From the NCBI GenBank assembly GCA_030833445.1, contig JAURHD010000004.1, positions 1 to 64,000 on the forward strand: a stretch of DNA of 64,000 bases. Reading direction: 5' to 3'. The translations under genes and the position numbers were made by a program. Below the pieces are notes generated by a model. The model was not told where the DNA came from. It searched no databases and worked only from the letters and a program-made list of their open reading frames with translations. The number at the start of each line of letters is the position of its first letter. Positions within the stretch are counted from its first letter, which is position 1. Source of the DNA: Cephaloticoccus sp. (GTDB taxonomy: Bacteria > Verrucomicrobiota > Verrucomicrobiia > Opitutales > Opitutaceae). Shown piece by piece: positions 46,137 through 54,448 of the stretch.

Positions 46137-46960
46137 GGCGCTGCCTCCGATTTTGCCAACGCCGCGCGCACTTCCGTCAAACGTTGGCTCACGTTGAAAC
46201 GCCGCGTGTTGCTTGGATATGCTTCCAAAAAATTTTCAAAATAATATTTCGCCTGCTCCAAGCGCCCGGCCCGAAACGACAACTCGCCAATCTGGGTCGT
46301 TAGGTCTTCCGGCGTAATGCCCATCATGCCTCCCACGGCCTCGGCCGCGATCAAGGGCGGCAACACTTCGTCGTAGGGAAGCTCATAAAACAGTCCCGCC
46401 CAGCCCATCTGCAATTGCAGATCGCGACGCAGTGAAGGCTCCTGGATCTCCGCGAGCAAGACCCCCACCTGTTGCAAGCGCACCCGCGCGTCCTGCGGTT
46501 CACGCACGGAAAATAATTTGAAGAGGCCCAACTTCACGTAACCGAGTTGCGCCCAGTGACTGCCCGGCCAGCGCCGCGCCAGTTCCCGATACAACGCCTC
46601 CGCCCGTGGATAATCCGGCACCGATTTGTGCACCTGATACATCCGCGCGTGCAAGTAGAGGGCCTGCGCCGCGATCTCATCGTCGCCTTGCGCGAGTTGG
46701 GCCAGCACCGGTTCGATCTTCTGCCAGTCGCCCTCTGCAATCGGCGGTCGCGCCAGGTCGAGGATCGCCCGGGCCAGCAACCGCGTGCGCTCATCGACTC
46801 CGTCAACTTTCTTCAATGCCACCCGCGCTTCTATCGGCTGGCTGTTCGCGGCAAAGTTCCAGACCGAATCGAGGGAAGCTGAATCTTCCGTCGCCCCACC
46901 CGTTACGGCCAAGGCAAAGCCCAGCAGCAGGGTGCCTATGACGGGGTAACTTCGGGGCAT
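46133..46960 (-). CDS. exported TPR-like protein 2
   Basis: A 275-residue protein with a signal peptide (MPRSYPVIGTLLLGFALAVTGGA) and helical TPR-like repeats, similar to the protein at 43623. The ATG at 46960 gives the best signal; a TTG-started frame reaches 47032. Its stop overlaps the solute-binding gene 2 start. It is the first gene of the four-gene run, 75 bp downstream of the GNAT stop. Confidence 0.72.
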   Translation of the reverse strand: MPRSYPVIGTLLLGFALAVTGGATEDSASLDSVWNFAANSQPIEARVALKKVDGVDERTRLLARAILDLARPPIAEGDWQKIEPVLAQLAQGDDEIAAQALYLHARMYQVHKSVPDYPRAEALYRELARRWPGSHWAQLGYVKLGLFKLFSVREPQDARVRLQQVGVLLAEIQEPSLRRDLQLQMGWAGLFYELPYDEVLPPLIAAEAVGGMMGITPEDLTTQIGELSFRAGRLEQAKYYFENFLEAYPSNTRRFNVSQRLTEVRAALAKSEAAP

Positions 46961-47035
46961 CCGCCCATAGTGGCGAACAAGGCCCCCCGCGCACAAGCCC
47001 GCGCTGCAACATAAGAGAATCCCCCACCGCAAAAA

Positions 47036-47719
47036 TTACTCCAACCAAGCCGACCACTTGTAGGGCTTCCAATCCAGTTTCCGGAAACCCGCTTCTTCGT
47101 AGATCCGGATGGCCTCGGAGATACCACTGTAGAGATAAAGTGCCGTCGTCGATACTTGCCGGTGATAGTCAACGAAGTGCTGCATCAATGTCCGCGAGTA
47201 GCCTTTTCGGCGGTGATCCGGGTGCGTGATCACGTCGTCCACCCGCGCGACGTTCCTCGCGATATCAAGGGCGGCCATCGTCACGGGCACATTGGCCACA
47301 TAGCCGACGAGCAGGTGGTAATCCTCCCGTTGGAGCTGACGCTCAATCACGCCAACCGACCATTCGCCATCGTCCTTGAAGATGTCTCGAATCGCCGCAT
47401 CCATCTCGCGCACCCGACGCACTTCAATCCCGGCCGCGGGTGTAATCACGGAAGGTTCGGAGCAGACAAAATAGTCCTCGTCGTAAACCTGCATTTTGAA
47501 TCCCTTGGTCAAAAGTTTCGGCAAGAGCACTTCGGCCACCCCAGGGACAAAGCCGTGGAAGATTCGCGGGGCTACATTGAAGCCGCGATAAAATACACAG
47601 ACATCGTCGATGGCTGCATCCAGATCGCCATCGAGTTTCAGAATCAAGGCATGGTTGCTGTCGTGCGACTGCGGGTTGTCCCGGCAATGAAAGAGCAGCC
47701 CGTAGTCGCGCTTCTCCAC
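47036..47719 (-). CDS. GNAT-family N-acetyltransferase
   Basis: A 227-residue acetyltransferase using acetyl-CoA; the acceptor is unknown. The acetyl-CoA-binding motif A is VDDVITHPDHRRKGYSRTLMQ-like, at about 165-185, preceded by the long N-terminal half that is less typical. The annotated start is GTG at 47719. Just upstream, in frame after a TAG, lies a plausible longer N-terminus (SVDDIIQHDNYCVRSFA) that could have begun at a TTG about 60 bases earlier; see findings. Confidence 0.82.
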   Translation of the reverse strand: MEKRDYGLLFHCRDNPQSHDSNHALILKLDGDLDAAIDDVCVFYRGFNVAPRIFHGFVPGVAEVLLPKLLTKGFKMQVYDEDYFVCSEPSVITPAAGIEVRRVREMDAAIRDIFKDDGEWSVGVIERQLQREDYHLLVGYVANVPVTMAALDIARNVARVDDVITHPDHRRKGYSRTLMQHFVDYHRQVSTTALYLYSGISEAIRIYEEAGFRKLDWKPYKWSAWLE

Positions 47720-47793
47720 CTACGCGAACGAGCGCACGCAGTAATTATCGTGCTGAATGATGTCGTCGACTGAGATCAAGGAGCGTCAGATTC

Positions 47794-47870
47794 TTAACCA
47801 CAGATACCAATCAAGCGTCCGGATAGAATATATTCTAATCAGTGTGCATCTGGGTTCATCCGTGGTGGAA
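47794..47870. repeat. degenerate TTAACCACNGAT palindrome
   Basis: TTAACCACAGATACC at the left and CATCCGTGGTGG at the right form an imperfect inverted repeat between the GNAT and VOC genes, related to the copies at 48586 and 52995. Confidence 0.45.
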
Positions 47871-47880
47871 ACTCCAAATT

Positions 47881-48258
47881 CTACTTCTGCCCAAACCCAT
47901 CACCATCCTGAATGAATTCAATGCGATTGCCGAAGGGATCTGCCGTGTAGAACCGGCGCCGATTCGGCAGAACCTTATCAGGAATCACTGGATAACCTGC
48001 AGCGGTAAGTCGCTGAGCCAATCCGTCGAAATCACGCACACAAAACGCCGGATGCGCCTTCCGCTGCGTCGTAAAATCCTGCTCCACTCCGCAATGGATA
48101 ATCACTTTGTCGGTGCGAAACCAGCACCCGCCTCGGTTTGCCAGAGGTTCGGGTTTCACCTCTTCCATCATCCCCAATATCCCGTGCCAAAACGCCCGAG
48201 CCTGGTCCTCTTCGCCCGGAGGCATCGCGAGTTGAATGTGGTCGAGCCGAGTAATCAT
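47881..48258 (-). CDS. VOC (glyoxalase-like) protein
   Basis: A 125-residue vicinal-oxygen-chelate protein with HIQLAMPPGEEDQARAFWHG at the N-terminus and RRRFYTADPFGNRIEFIQDG near the C-terminus, which would supply a metal-binding His and Glu. Close to the fosfomycin-resistance/glyoxalase group in size, but no substrate can be named. It directly abuts the ABM gene on the same strand (start 48258, ABM stop from 48259), so they are cotranscribed. Confidence 0.87.
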   Translation of the reverse strand: MITRLDHIQLAMPPGEEDQARAFWHGILGMMEEVKPEPLANRGGCWFRTDKVIIHCGVEQDFTTQRKAHPAFCVRDFDGLAQRLTAAGYPVIPDKVLPNRRRFYTADPFGNRIEFIQDGDGFGQK

Positions 48259-48576
48259 CTATGAAGAAGCCTTTTCGTTCGGGCCCTCGTGCACTTTCGC
48301 ATAGTGCTCCACCGTCGGAAACGGGTCGTAGTAATGGTGCAGCAGTTTCTTCCACTCCTGATAGCCGGGCGATTTTCGAAATTCTTCGGTATGAGCTTCG
48401 ACAGTTTCCCAGCGCACGAGCAGCACATAGCGGTTCGGCGTCTCCACGCTGCGCTGTAACTCATGGGCGATATAGCCCGGAACGCCTTCAACATGGCTCA
48501 CCGCCAAATCGAAATCGTTTTCAAACGCCGACTCCAAACCCGGCTTCACATCAAGGGTGGCTACTTCAAGGATCAT
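48259..48576 (-). CDS. ABM-family (antibiotic biosynthesis monooxygenase-like) protein
   Basis: A 105-residue dimeric alpha/beta protein of the ABM fold, with MILEVATLDVKPGLESAFEND and YVLLVRWETVEAHTEEFRKS. The YHDPFPTVEHY-like end (HYYDPFPTVEHY) is common in this family. Biological role unknown; members include monooxygenases and signal-type proteins. Cotranscribed with the VOC gene. Confidence 0.85.
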   Translation of the reverse strand: MILEVATLDVKPGLESAFENDFDLAVSHVEGVPGYIAHELQRSVETPNRYVLLVRWETVEAHTEEFRKSPGYQEWKKLLHHYYDPFPTVEHYAKVHEGPNEKASS

Positions 48577-48585
48577 AGCAGGACT

Positions 48586-48671
48586 TTAACCACGAATAGA
48601 CACCAAGGAACACCAATAAAATCCAATCCCATTAAAACCATCCGTGTCGATTAGTGTGCATTCGTGGTTAA
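48586..48671. repeat. TTAACCACGAAT palindromic repeat
   Basis: TTAACCACGAAT at 48586-48597 is exactly complementary to ATTCGTGGTTAA at 48660-48671; the middle shows further imperfect symmetry. Between the ABM and Nudix genes. Same family as the copy at 52995. Confidence 0.65.
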
Positions 48672-48689
48672 GAAATCGGTGCGAAAAAA

Positions 48690-49142
48690 TCAGCCATACA
48701 ACTCTGGCAAATCCCGTGGATTGAGTAAGACGCCCAGATCCCCCACCAGTTTGAAATCGGGTTCGATCTGCCGCCATTCATAGGCGAAGCGCATACCGCC
48801 ATCCTCACCGGTCCCGCCGACCCGGTGAATCCAGTGGTCCCGGGTCTCCGCCCCGACCGACAACAGGTAGCAATGGCGTTCCAGGGTGTCATTCTCGTTG
48901 AGGTGCGAGGGAAACTCGGAAACCCCCACTTTGCGCACCATCCGCAAATCCGTGAGTCTGGTCTCCTCGGCCACCTCGCGCCACAGGGCGGTTTCGATCG
49001 GCTCATCCGGCTCCACCGTGCCACCCGGAATTTGAATCGGAGCGTCGTTCGAATCGGGCTGCGTAAACAGCAGCAGCTCCGGCGGAACCCGGCCATTGTC
49101 GCGCAAAATAAAGGCCCCTACTTTCAAGATCGTTCGCTTCAT
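48690..49142 (-). CDS. Nudix hydrolase
   Basis: A 150-residue pyrophosphohydrolase. The Nudix box GGTVEPDE (40-47) to REVAEET (55-61) is complete. The N-terminus KVGAFILRDNGRVPPELLLFTQ and long C-terminus make it distinct from the MutT-like protein at 37544. Substrate unknown. ATG complement ends at 49142. Confidence 0.85.
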   Translation of the reverse strand: MKRTILKVGAFILRDNGRVPPELLLFTQPDSNDAPIQIPGGTVEPDEPIETALWREVAEETRLTDLRMVRKVGVSEFPSHLNENDTLERHCYLLSVGAETRDHWIHRVGGTGEDGGMRFAYEWRQIEPDFKLVGDLGVLLNPRDLPELYG

Positions 49143-49192
49143 GATCCTAATCCGGGGGTGGTCGCAGTTATCTGGGTTTAAATGATTTTCGA

Positions 49193-51361
49193 TTACTTCG
49201 AGGCGGCTTCGATCGCAGCGCGCATCGCGTTTACGTCACGGATAATTGTCGCATTGTCGCCGAGTTGCTTGGGATCGCGGAAGCGTTCCAGTAATCCAGC
49301 CAACTCCGTCGGCAGCTCGCCGCCATGGGCTGCGCGGATGGCGCGCAACTTTTCCCATTCCTCGATCCCATCGCGCATGAGCTCCCAGCGGATCGAGCTG
49401 CGCGGCCCCGGATAAAGCAGAAACTCATCGCCGGGCGGCAGGTCATGTCGCCACGGATGGCAGGAGTAGAGCGTTTCATGAAATGGATTCGCCGGCCAAG
49501 TCGTCAGCGCCCAGCGCAACATCCCATCGTAACCATTCACCGCAGTGTAATAGCCCAGCCACACGCTTTCGGCCGGCGGGCTGTCCACAAAGGTGTTCGG
49601 CCGCTTCGGGTCGAGGCAGACATAAAACGTCGTCACGCGGCCCTCAGCGCGGCGCTTCGCGATGTCGTGCAACAGATCGTCACTCGCATGATCCATGATG
49701 ATCGTGAAGTCCGCCAGATCGAGACCGGTGTAATGCGACGGCTCGCTGTTGCCCGCGAGTGCGGCCTTCAATCGCGGCGCGTTGGACCGCACCAACTCCA
49801 TCATCGCGGTCATCATGGTCGCCGGTGCCTCATCGACACCCAACCGGGTGATTTCCAGCCAGCCCTTGGCCTCCAAGTGGCTTTGAAAATCCCTCAAAAA
49901 CGGTCCCCAATAATCCGCAAACTCCGGCGAACCCGGTTCGCACATCGCGTAACGCGTAACGCCTGTCGCGGCATCGGTATATTCCAACCGACCCGACCAC
50001 GTGAGCATCGAGTAGCAGTTGATCTGCCCCGTGATACCGCAGCTCATCGCGTAGTCCACGTAACGGTCGAATTTCGTGTAATCAAAAGTCCGCGAGCCAT
50101 CCGGCTGCCGCACGTGGTCAACCATCGACTCATAATCAAAATAGTCCCGACTGCCCCAAGGTCGCGGCGTGATCGTGGTCGTGATGACCTTCTGCCCGGC
50201 GTTGGCCAGTTCGATCATGTAGGGCCGCATGATCTGGAAGTGTTGCTCGCTCCATGGTTTGACGTCGTGCCAGCGCGCGATCGCCCAAGGATGCTGCCAG
50301 ATATCGAGATGAAATTTCCAATCGGCCGGTGCCGGCAAGGTCGCCGGCAGGACTTCCAATGTGAGCGGGAATTCCTTCGGCTCGGTGCCATCCGCCCGCA
50401 GGGTCAACGTGCCCGTGTAGGTTCCAGGTGTGGCATCGCGCGGCGGCTCCACCGTCAGCCAGACCGCCCGGTAAGAACCCGTCGGCATGTCCACGCGTGC
50501 AGCGTCGTCGAGCACATCGCCGGTGAGTTTTCCATCCGCCAGCACATTGCGCACGAAACGGGCCTGCACCGATGAGCCGGTTAATTCGTGGCCCGCCGCA
50601 TCACGCAGGGCCGACACCTCCGCCCGTAGCCCGACGCGCTCCGCCATCGTCCACACTACAAATTGCCCATACACGCGTTCGCCGCGCCAAGCCGTGGCGG
50701 ACCAGCTTTGTCCACCGTCAATCAACGGCACATTCGCGGCATCGTAACGGTGATCCAGATCGCCCACCGCACCTTCGATTTGATCGTTAGTCGGTTGGGC
50801 ATAAGCGGAAAGCTCCTGCACGTAAGGTCCCTCGCCCGGCTTGGATGAACCCGTGACCGTCAACCGTAGTTGCCGCAGTGCCACCAGCTCCGGCAGCACC
50901 ACCGATAACTTGCCATCCGGAATCGTCCCCGTGCCATTGAGTCGATCATACAGCATGTGCCAGTGTTCGCCATCGGTCGAACTCTCGATCGCCAAGTTAA
51001 ACGAACGCGTGCCCGGCGCCCGTAACTTCAGATTCACCTGTCTGATCTCCCGTGCCTCGGGCAGTTCGAGCTTCACCCACGCGGGAAACTGTTTCGAAGT
51101 CCAGAACATGACCGTATCGTCGAAAACGCCGTCATGCACGAACTCCGGACGCTGTTCATCATCGTGCCCGGAGGCCGTGATGACCGCGCCGCGCAATACA
51201 TCGGCATACTCCGCATCGGTCAGCAATGGCTGCGCAGGTTCATAGGGATCGTGCCGCGACAGAAAAGGTTCACTCGGCGTATAGGCCAGAGCAGACCCTG
51301 AAAACACTACCAGTCCCCAAGTCAGCACGCCCAGCACCGGAGTTCGTCTCATGTCACGCAT
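49193..51361 (-). CDS. exported GH123/DUF4091-like glycoside hydrolase
   Basis: A 722-residue protein with a signal peptide (VLGVLTWGLVVFSGSALA), an F5/8-type discoidin domain (about 55-190), a beta-sandwich, and a C-terminal DUF4091/GH123-type barrel. A Asp-Glu pair in RLGVDEAPAT near residue 510 matches the catalytic pair of GH123 N-acetylgalactosaminidases. The start may be 51361, 51352 or a GTG at 51397. It is divergent from the sulfatase and is the only enzyme of this cluster with a clear export signal, so it probably acts first, outside the cytoplasm. Confidence 0.75.
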   Translation of the reverse strand: MRDMRRTPVLGVLTWGLVVFSGSALAYTPSEPFLSRHDPYEPAQPLLTDAEYADVLRGAVITASGHDDEQRPEFVHDGVFDDTVMFWTSKQFPAWVKLELPEAREIRQVNLKLRAPGTRSFNLAIESSTDGEHWHMLYDRLNGTGTIPDGKLSVVLPELVALRQLRLTVTGSSKPGEGPYVQELSAYAQPTNDQIEGAVGDLDHRYDAANVPLIDGGQSWSATAWRGERVYGQFVVWTMAERVGLRAEVSALRDAAGHELTGSSVQARFVRNVLADGKLTGDVLDDAARVDMPTGSYRAVWLTVEPPRDATPGTYTGTLTLRADGTEPKEFPLTLEVLPATLPAPADWKFHLDIWQHPWAIARWHDVKPWSEQHFQIMRPYMIELANAGQKVITTTITPRPWGSRDYFDYESMVDHVRQPDGSRTFDYTKFDRYVDYAMSCGITGQINCYSMLTWSGRLEYTDAATGVTRYAMCEPGSPEFADYWGPFLRDFQSHLEAKGWLEITRLGVDEAPATMMTAMMELVRSNAPRLKAALAGNSEPSHYTGLDLADFTIIMDHASDDLLHDIAKRRAEGRVTTFYVCLDPKRPNTFVDSPPAESVWLGYYTAVNGYDGMLRWALTTWPANPFHETLYSCHPWRHDLPPGDEFLLYPGPRSSIRWELMRDGIEEWEKLRAIRAAHGGELPTELAGLLERFRDPKQLGDNATIIRDVNAMRAAIEAASK

Positions 51362-51480
51362 ACTGACCAACCGCCGGGTTGGCTCAATGGGATTCACGTG
51401 GAATAATCAACGGGCCGGGTTTTTCATTCATCGGGACTTGGCCCCGCGCAATGGACTGTGCGAAGGTCTCCCCACCCCAC

Positions 51481-52977
51481 ATGCGTCCCAACATTCTCCT
51501 CATCACTTCCGACCAGCACCGGGCCGACCATCTCGGTTGCATGGGCACCCCCGGTTTCAACACCCCTAACTTCGACCGGATGGCGCGCGAAGGCGTCCAT
51601 TTCAATCGCGCCTACACGCCCTGCCCGATCTGCACCCCCACGCGCGTGTCACTGCTCACCGGCCAATATCCTTCGCGTCACGGCGCCTATTCGATCGGCG
51701 TCACCCTGGATCCCTTTCCCACCCAGACCCTGCCGGCCATTCTCAACGGGGCCGGCTACCACACCGCGCTCTTCGGCAAACATCACTTCGTGCGGCGCGA
51801 CGACGAACTCGAACACATCAGCGGCATGAAGAACCCGCCGGCGAGTTTCTGGGAAAACTGGAACGGGCCCTACGTGGGGTTTCAGGAATTCCAGGCGAAC
51901 ACCGGCCACACCATCAACAATCTGCCCGAGGCCCACTACCGCCGCTTTCTCGAAGCCAGCGGCCAGGATTACCGGCAGTGGTTTCCGCAATATCGCAAGG
52001 GTGAGTATAACTATTTCCAAACCGGCGCATGGGACATCCCCGCCGAGTTGCACGACAGCTCCTGGGTGGCGCAGGTGACCAACGACTATCTGCGCCGCCG
52101 CGCGACGGAAGACGAACCATGGTATTGCTGGGCGAGTTTTCAGGATCCCCACGAACCGTTCGTCTGCCCCGAGCCATGGTATTCCGCCGTCGATCAGGAA
52201 AAGCTCCGGCTCTACGAACCGTATCGCGAAGGCGAGTTTGACGACCGTCACGAAATCTACCGCCGCATGTTCACCCGCGATTTCGGGTCGATCAACGACG
52301 GCAACGGCATTCCTTCATCGTTCGGCGAACCCGAGCGTAACCCAGTGTTGCGCGAAGCCCTGCAAGCCACCGCCGGCATGGTCAACTTTCTCGACGACCG
52401 CATCGGCAGTATCTTCCGCACCTTGGAGGAAACCGGCCAATTGGAAAACACCCTCGTCGTCTACACGTCCGATCACGGCGAGATGCATGGCCATCACGGA
52501 CTCTGGGGCAAGGGCTGTGCCGCCTACGAGGATTCGCAACGCATTCCCCTGTTGGCGTGGGGGCCAGGCCTGATTCCCGCCACCGGCAAGACCGAGGCAC
52601 TCGCCAACGTCGTGGATCTGCCACGCACGTTTCTTCAATTCGCCGGCGTGAAACCACCGCTCGGTCTGCAAGGGGTCGACCTCGCCCCGGTGCTGCGCCG
52701 CGAACAGGAATCCGTGCAGGACGCCGTGCTCATCGAGCTGCGCCCCACCCACTCGACGCTTTATCAAACCACCCTCGTCACCGCCACGCACAAGCTCGTG
52801 GTCTATCGCGATACCGACGAAGGCGAACTCTATGATCTCGCCACCGATCCTAGTCAGTATCGCAATTTGTGGAGCAGCCCGGATGCACGTGAGTTACGCG
52901 ACACCCTGATGCGCCGGCTCGTGCGCTTCAACATGGAGCGCGAACCTGAGGCCCCGCCCCGCGTAAGCTTCGCCTGA
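51481..52977 (+). CDS. type I sulfatase (alkaline-phosphatase superfamily)
   Basis: A 498-residue aryl- or glycan-sulfatase. The residue to be converted to formylglycine is Cys51 in CTPTRVSLLTG; the N-terminal metal ligands are in ITSDQHRADH, and later VYTSDHGEMHGHHG supplies the second metal site. There is no signal peptide at ATG 51481, so it would act in the cytoplasm. The upstream frame to 51379 does not add one. The FGE gene that should activate it is 145 bp downstream on the same strand. Confidence 0.92.
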   Translation: MRPNILLITSDQHRADHLGCMGTPGFNTPNFDRMAREGVHFNRAYTPCPICTPTRVSLLTGQYPSRHGAYSIGVTLDPFPTQTLPAILNGAGYHTALFGKHHFVRRDDELEHISGMKNPPASFWENWNGPYVGFQEFQANTGHTINNLPEAHYRRFLEASGQDYRQWFPQYRKGEYNYFQTGAWDIPAELHDSSWVAQVTNDYLRRRATEDEPWYCWASFQDPHEPFVCPEPWYSAVDQEKLRLYEPYREGEFDDRHEIYRRMFTRDFGSINDGNGIPSSFGEPERNPVLREALQATAGMVNFLDDRIGSIFRTLEETGQLENTLVVYTSDHGEMHGHHGLWGKGCAAYEDSQRIPLLAWGPGLIPATGKTEALANVVDLPRTFLQFAGVKPPLGLQGVDLAPVLRREQESVQDAVLIELRPTHSTLYQTTLVTATHKLVVYRDTDEGELYDLATDPSQYRNLWSSPDARELRDTLMRRLVRFNMEREPEAPPRVSFA

Positions 52978-52994
52978 GGAGAAGCCAATCTCTA

Positions 52995-53104
52995 TTAACC
53001 ACGAATGGACACCAATCGACACGAATAGATGAATATCAACGCCCAAAAGAGGGAAGTGCATCCTAGGTTTTCATTCGCGTGAATTCGTGTCCATTCGTGG
53101 TTAA
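52995..53104. repeat. TTAACCACGAATGGACAC palindromic repeat
   Basis: TTAACCACGAATGGACAC at 52995-53012 is the exact reverse complement of 53087-53104, and the arms stay imperfectly complementary for about 30 bp. It fills most of the space between the sulfatase and the FGE gene. Same family as 48586-48671. Confidence 0.8.
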
Positions 53105-53122
53105 AAATCTGACTTGGTTGTA

Positions 53123-54097
53123 ATGCATCCCGACGACCCCAAAGGCTCCTGCTGTTCCCCCGGACGCGATCCGTCGGATACTGCACCGGCGACGACGTCA
53201 GGTGAATTCCAACGCATTGCCCGAGGCAGCACGGACGGCATGCAACTCATCCCCGGTGGCGAATTCCTCATGGGCAACGAGGGCGATTACGGATTCCCCG
53301 CCGACGGCGAAGGACCCGTGCATCCGGTGAAGCTCGATCCGTTTTACATGGACGCGACCTGCGTGACCAACGAGCAGTTCAACGACTTCATCAACGCCAC
53401 GCACTACAAGACCGAGGCCGAGGAGTTCGGTTGGTCGTTTGTATTTCAAGGACACCTGACCCCGGCGCAACAGGCCGCGGCGGTCCGTTCGCGCGTGGTT
53501 GGCAGCGAGTGGTGGTGCCGGATCGACGGGGCCACCTGGCGGCATCCCGAAGGCCCGGGCACGAATATCAAGAAACGCTGGGCGCATCCCGTCGTGCATG
53601 TTTCCTGGCGCGACGCCACCGCCTACGCCGCATGGGCCGGCAAGCGCCTGCCCACCGAGGCCGAGTGGGAATATGCCGCCCGCGGCGGTCTGGCGCAAAA
53701 GCGCTTTCCGTGGGGCGAGGAACTCGAGCCCGGCGGGAAGCACCGCATGAACGTGTGGCAGGGCACCTTTCCCACGCACAACACCGAGGCCGACATGCAT
53801 TACGGACCGGCCCCGGCCAAAAGCTATCCCGCCAATGGCTACGGGCTCTACAACATGACCGGAAACGTCTGGGAGTGGGTCTGGGACTGGTTCGATGCTG
53901 CGTATTACAACAACTCACCCGCTGATAATCCCACCGGTCCCGCCACCAGTGACCGACGCGTCATGCGCGGCGGCAGCTACCTGTGCCACGCGAGCTACTG
54001 CAACCGCTACCGCACCGACGCCCGCAGCAGCAACACCCCCGACAGCTCCACCACCAACCTCGGCTTCCGCTGCGCGCGGGATGTGGAACCCACATAA
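53123..54097 (+). CDS. formylglycine-generating enzyme (sulfatase maturase)
   Basis: A 324-residue SUMF1-type enzyme that oxidises the sulfatase Cys to formylglycine using O2. It has the C-type-lectin-like fold with AVTNEQFNDFINAT-like start, GKRLPTEAEWEYAARGG, GNVWEWVWDWF and the two active Cys in RGGSYLCHASYCNRYR (Cys288 and Cys293). No signal peptide, consistent with acting on the cytoplasmic sulfatase next door. ATG 53123 is preferred to a TTG at 53114. The stop is two bases before the TGTAGGGCGGG repeat. Confidence 0.94.
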   Translation: MHPDDPKGSCCSPGRDPSDTAPATTSGEFQRIARGSTDGMQLIPGGEFLMGNEGDYGFPADGEGPVHPVKLDPFYMDATCVTNEQFNDFINATHYKTEAEEFGWSFVFQGHLTPAQQAAAVRSRVVGSEWWCRIDGATWRHPEGPGTNIKKRWAHPVVHVSWRDATAYAAWAGKRLPTEAEWEYAARGGLAQKRFPWGEELEPGGKHRMNVWQGTFPTHNTEADMHYGPAPAKSYPANGYGLYNMTGNVWEWVWDWFDAAYYNNSPADNPTGPATSDRRVMRGGSYLCHASYCNRYRTDARSSNTPDSSTTNLGFRCARDVEPT

Positions 54098-54099
54098 AA

Positions 54100-54176
54100 T
54101 GTAGGGCGGGGTCTCCGAACCCCGCCTTCGAACACCCAAGAACTTCCAAGGCGGGGATCGGAATCCCCGCCCTACA
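54100..54176. repeat. TGTAGGGCGGG palindromic repeat, copy 2
   Basis: Starts TGTAGGGCGGGGTCTCC and ends GGAATCCCCGCCCTACA, with two stem-loops; the same family as 39966-40041. It begins immediately after the FGE stop and may serve as its transcript end. Confidence 0.8.
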
Positions 54177-54191
54177 TCAGAGCCATCCCTC

Positions 54192-54320
54192 ATGAACCAA
54201 CCTCATCGCATCAGTGCCGGCGCCTTGGTTATGCACGAAAATAGTGTGCTGCTCGTGCACCAGCAATTTGCAGGTAAAGAAGACTTTTGGGTGCCACCCG
54301 GTGGCGGTGTGAGAGTAGCG
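54192..54320 (+). pseudogene. truncated Nudix hydrolase
   Basis: ATG at 54192 begins a normal Nudix N-terminus (ISAGALVMHENSVLLVHQQF, then DFWVPPGGGV) but the sequence diverges right at the Nudix box, giving RVAKR and a stop. All catalytic Glu residues are missing. The junction lies at about 54310-54320, where it meets the tail of another broken gene. Confidence 0.6.
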
Positions 54321-54447
54321 AAACGTTGATGGATTGCGCATACCAAAGCGTATCGCGCGGACCCACGCAAAGTCGCGTCGCCGGATCATACCAAGTCCGG
54401 CCGTGCTCACGCGTCCAATCGGTCAGTCGTTGCGCGGTGACATTCAT
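54318..54447 (-). pseudogene. 5' fragment of an unrecognised gene
   Basis: The leftward frame from ATG 54447 reads MNVTAQRLTDWTREHGRTWY then DPATRLCVGPRDTLWYAQSI, which looks like a real protein start, then loses sense at about 54320. It starts one base after the oxidoreductase stop, so was probably the next gene of that operon. The 3' part appears deleted together with that of the Nudix gene. Confidence 0.45.
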
Positions 54448-54448
54448 C

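Noticed and set aside
49325-50575. Rightward 416-codon open frame
   Set aside because: Antisense to the GH123-like gene and Arg/His-rich; no family resemblance.
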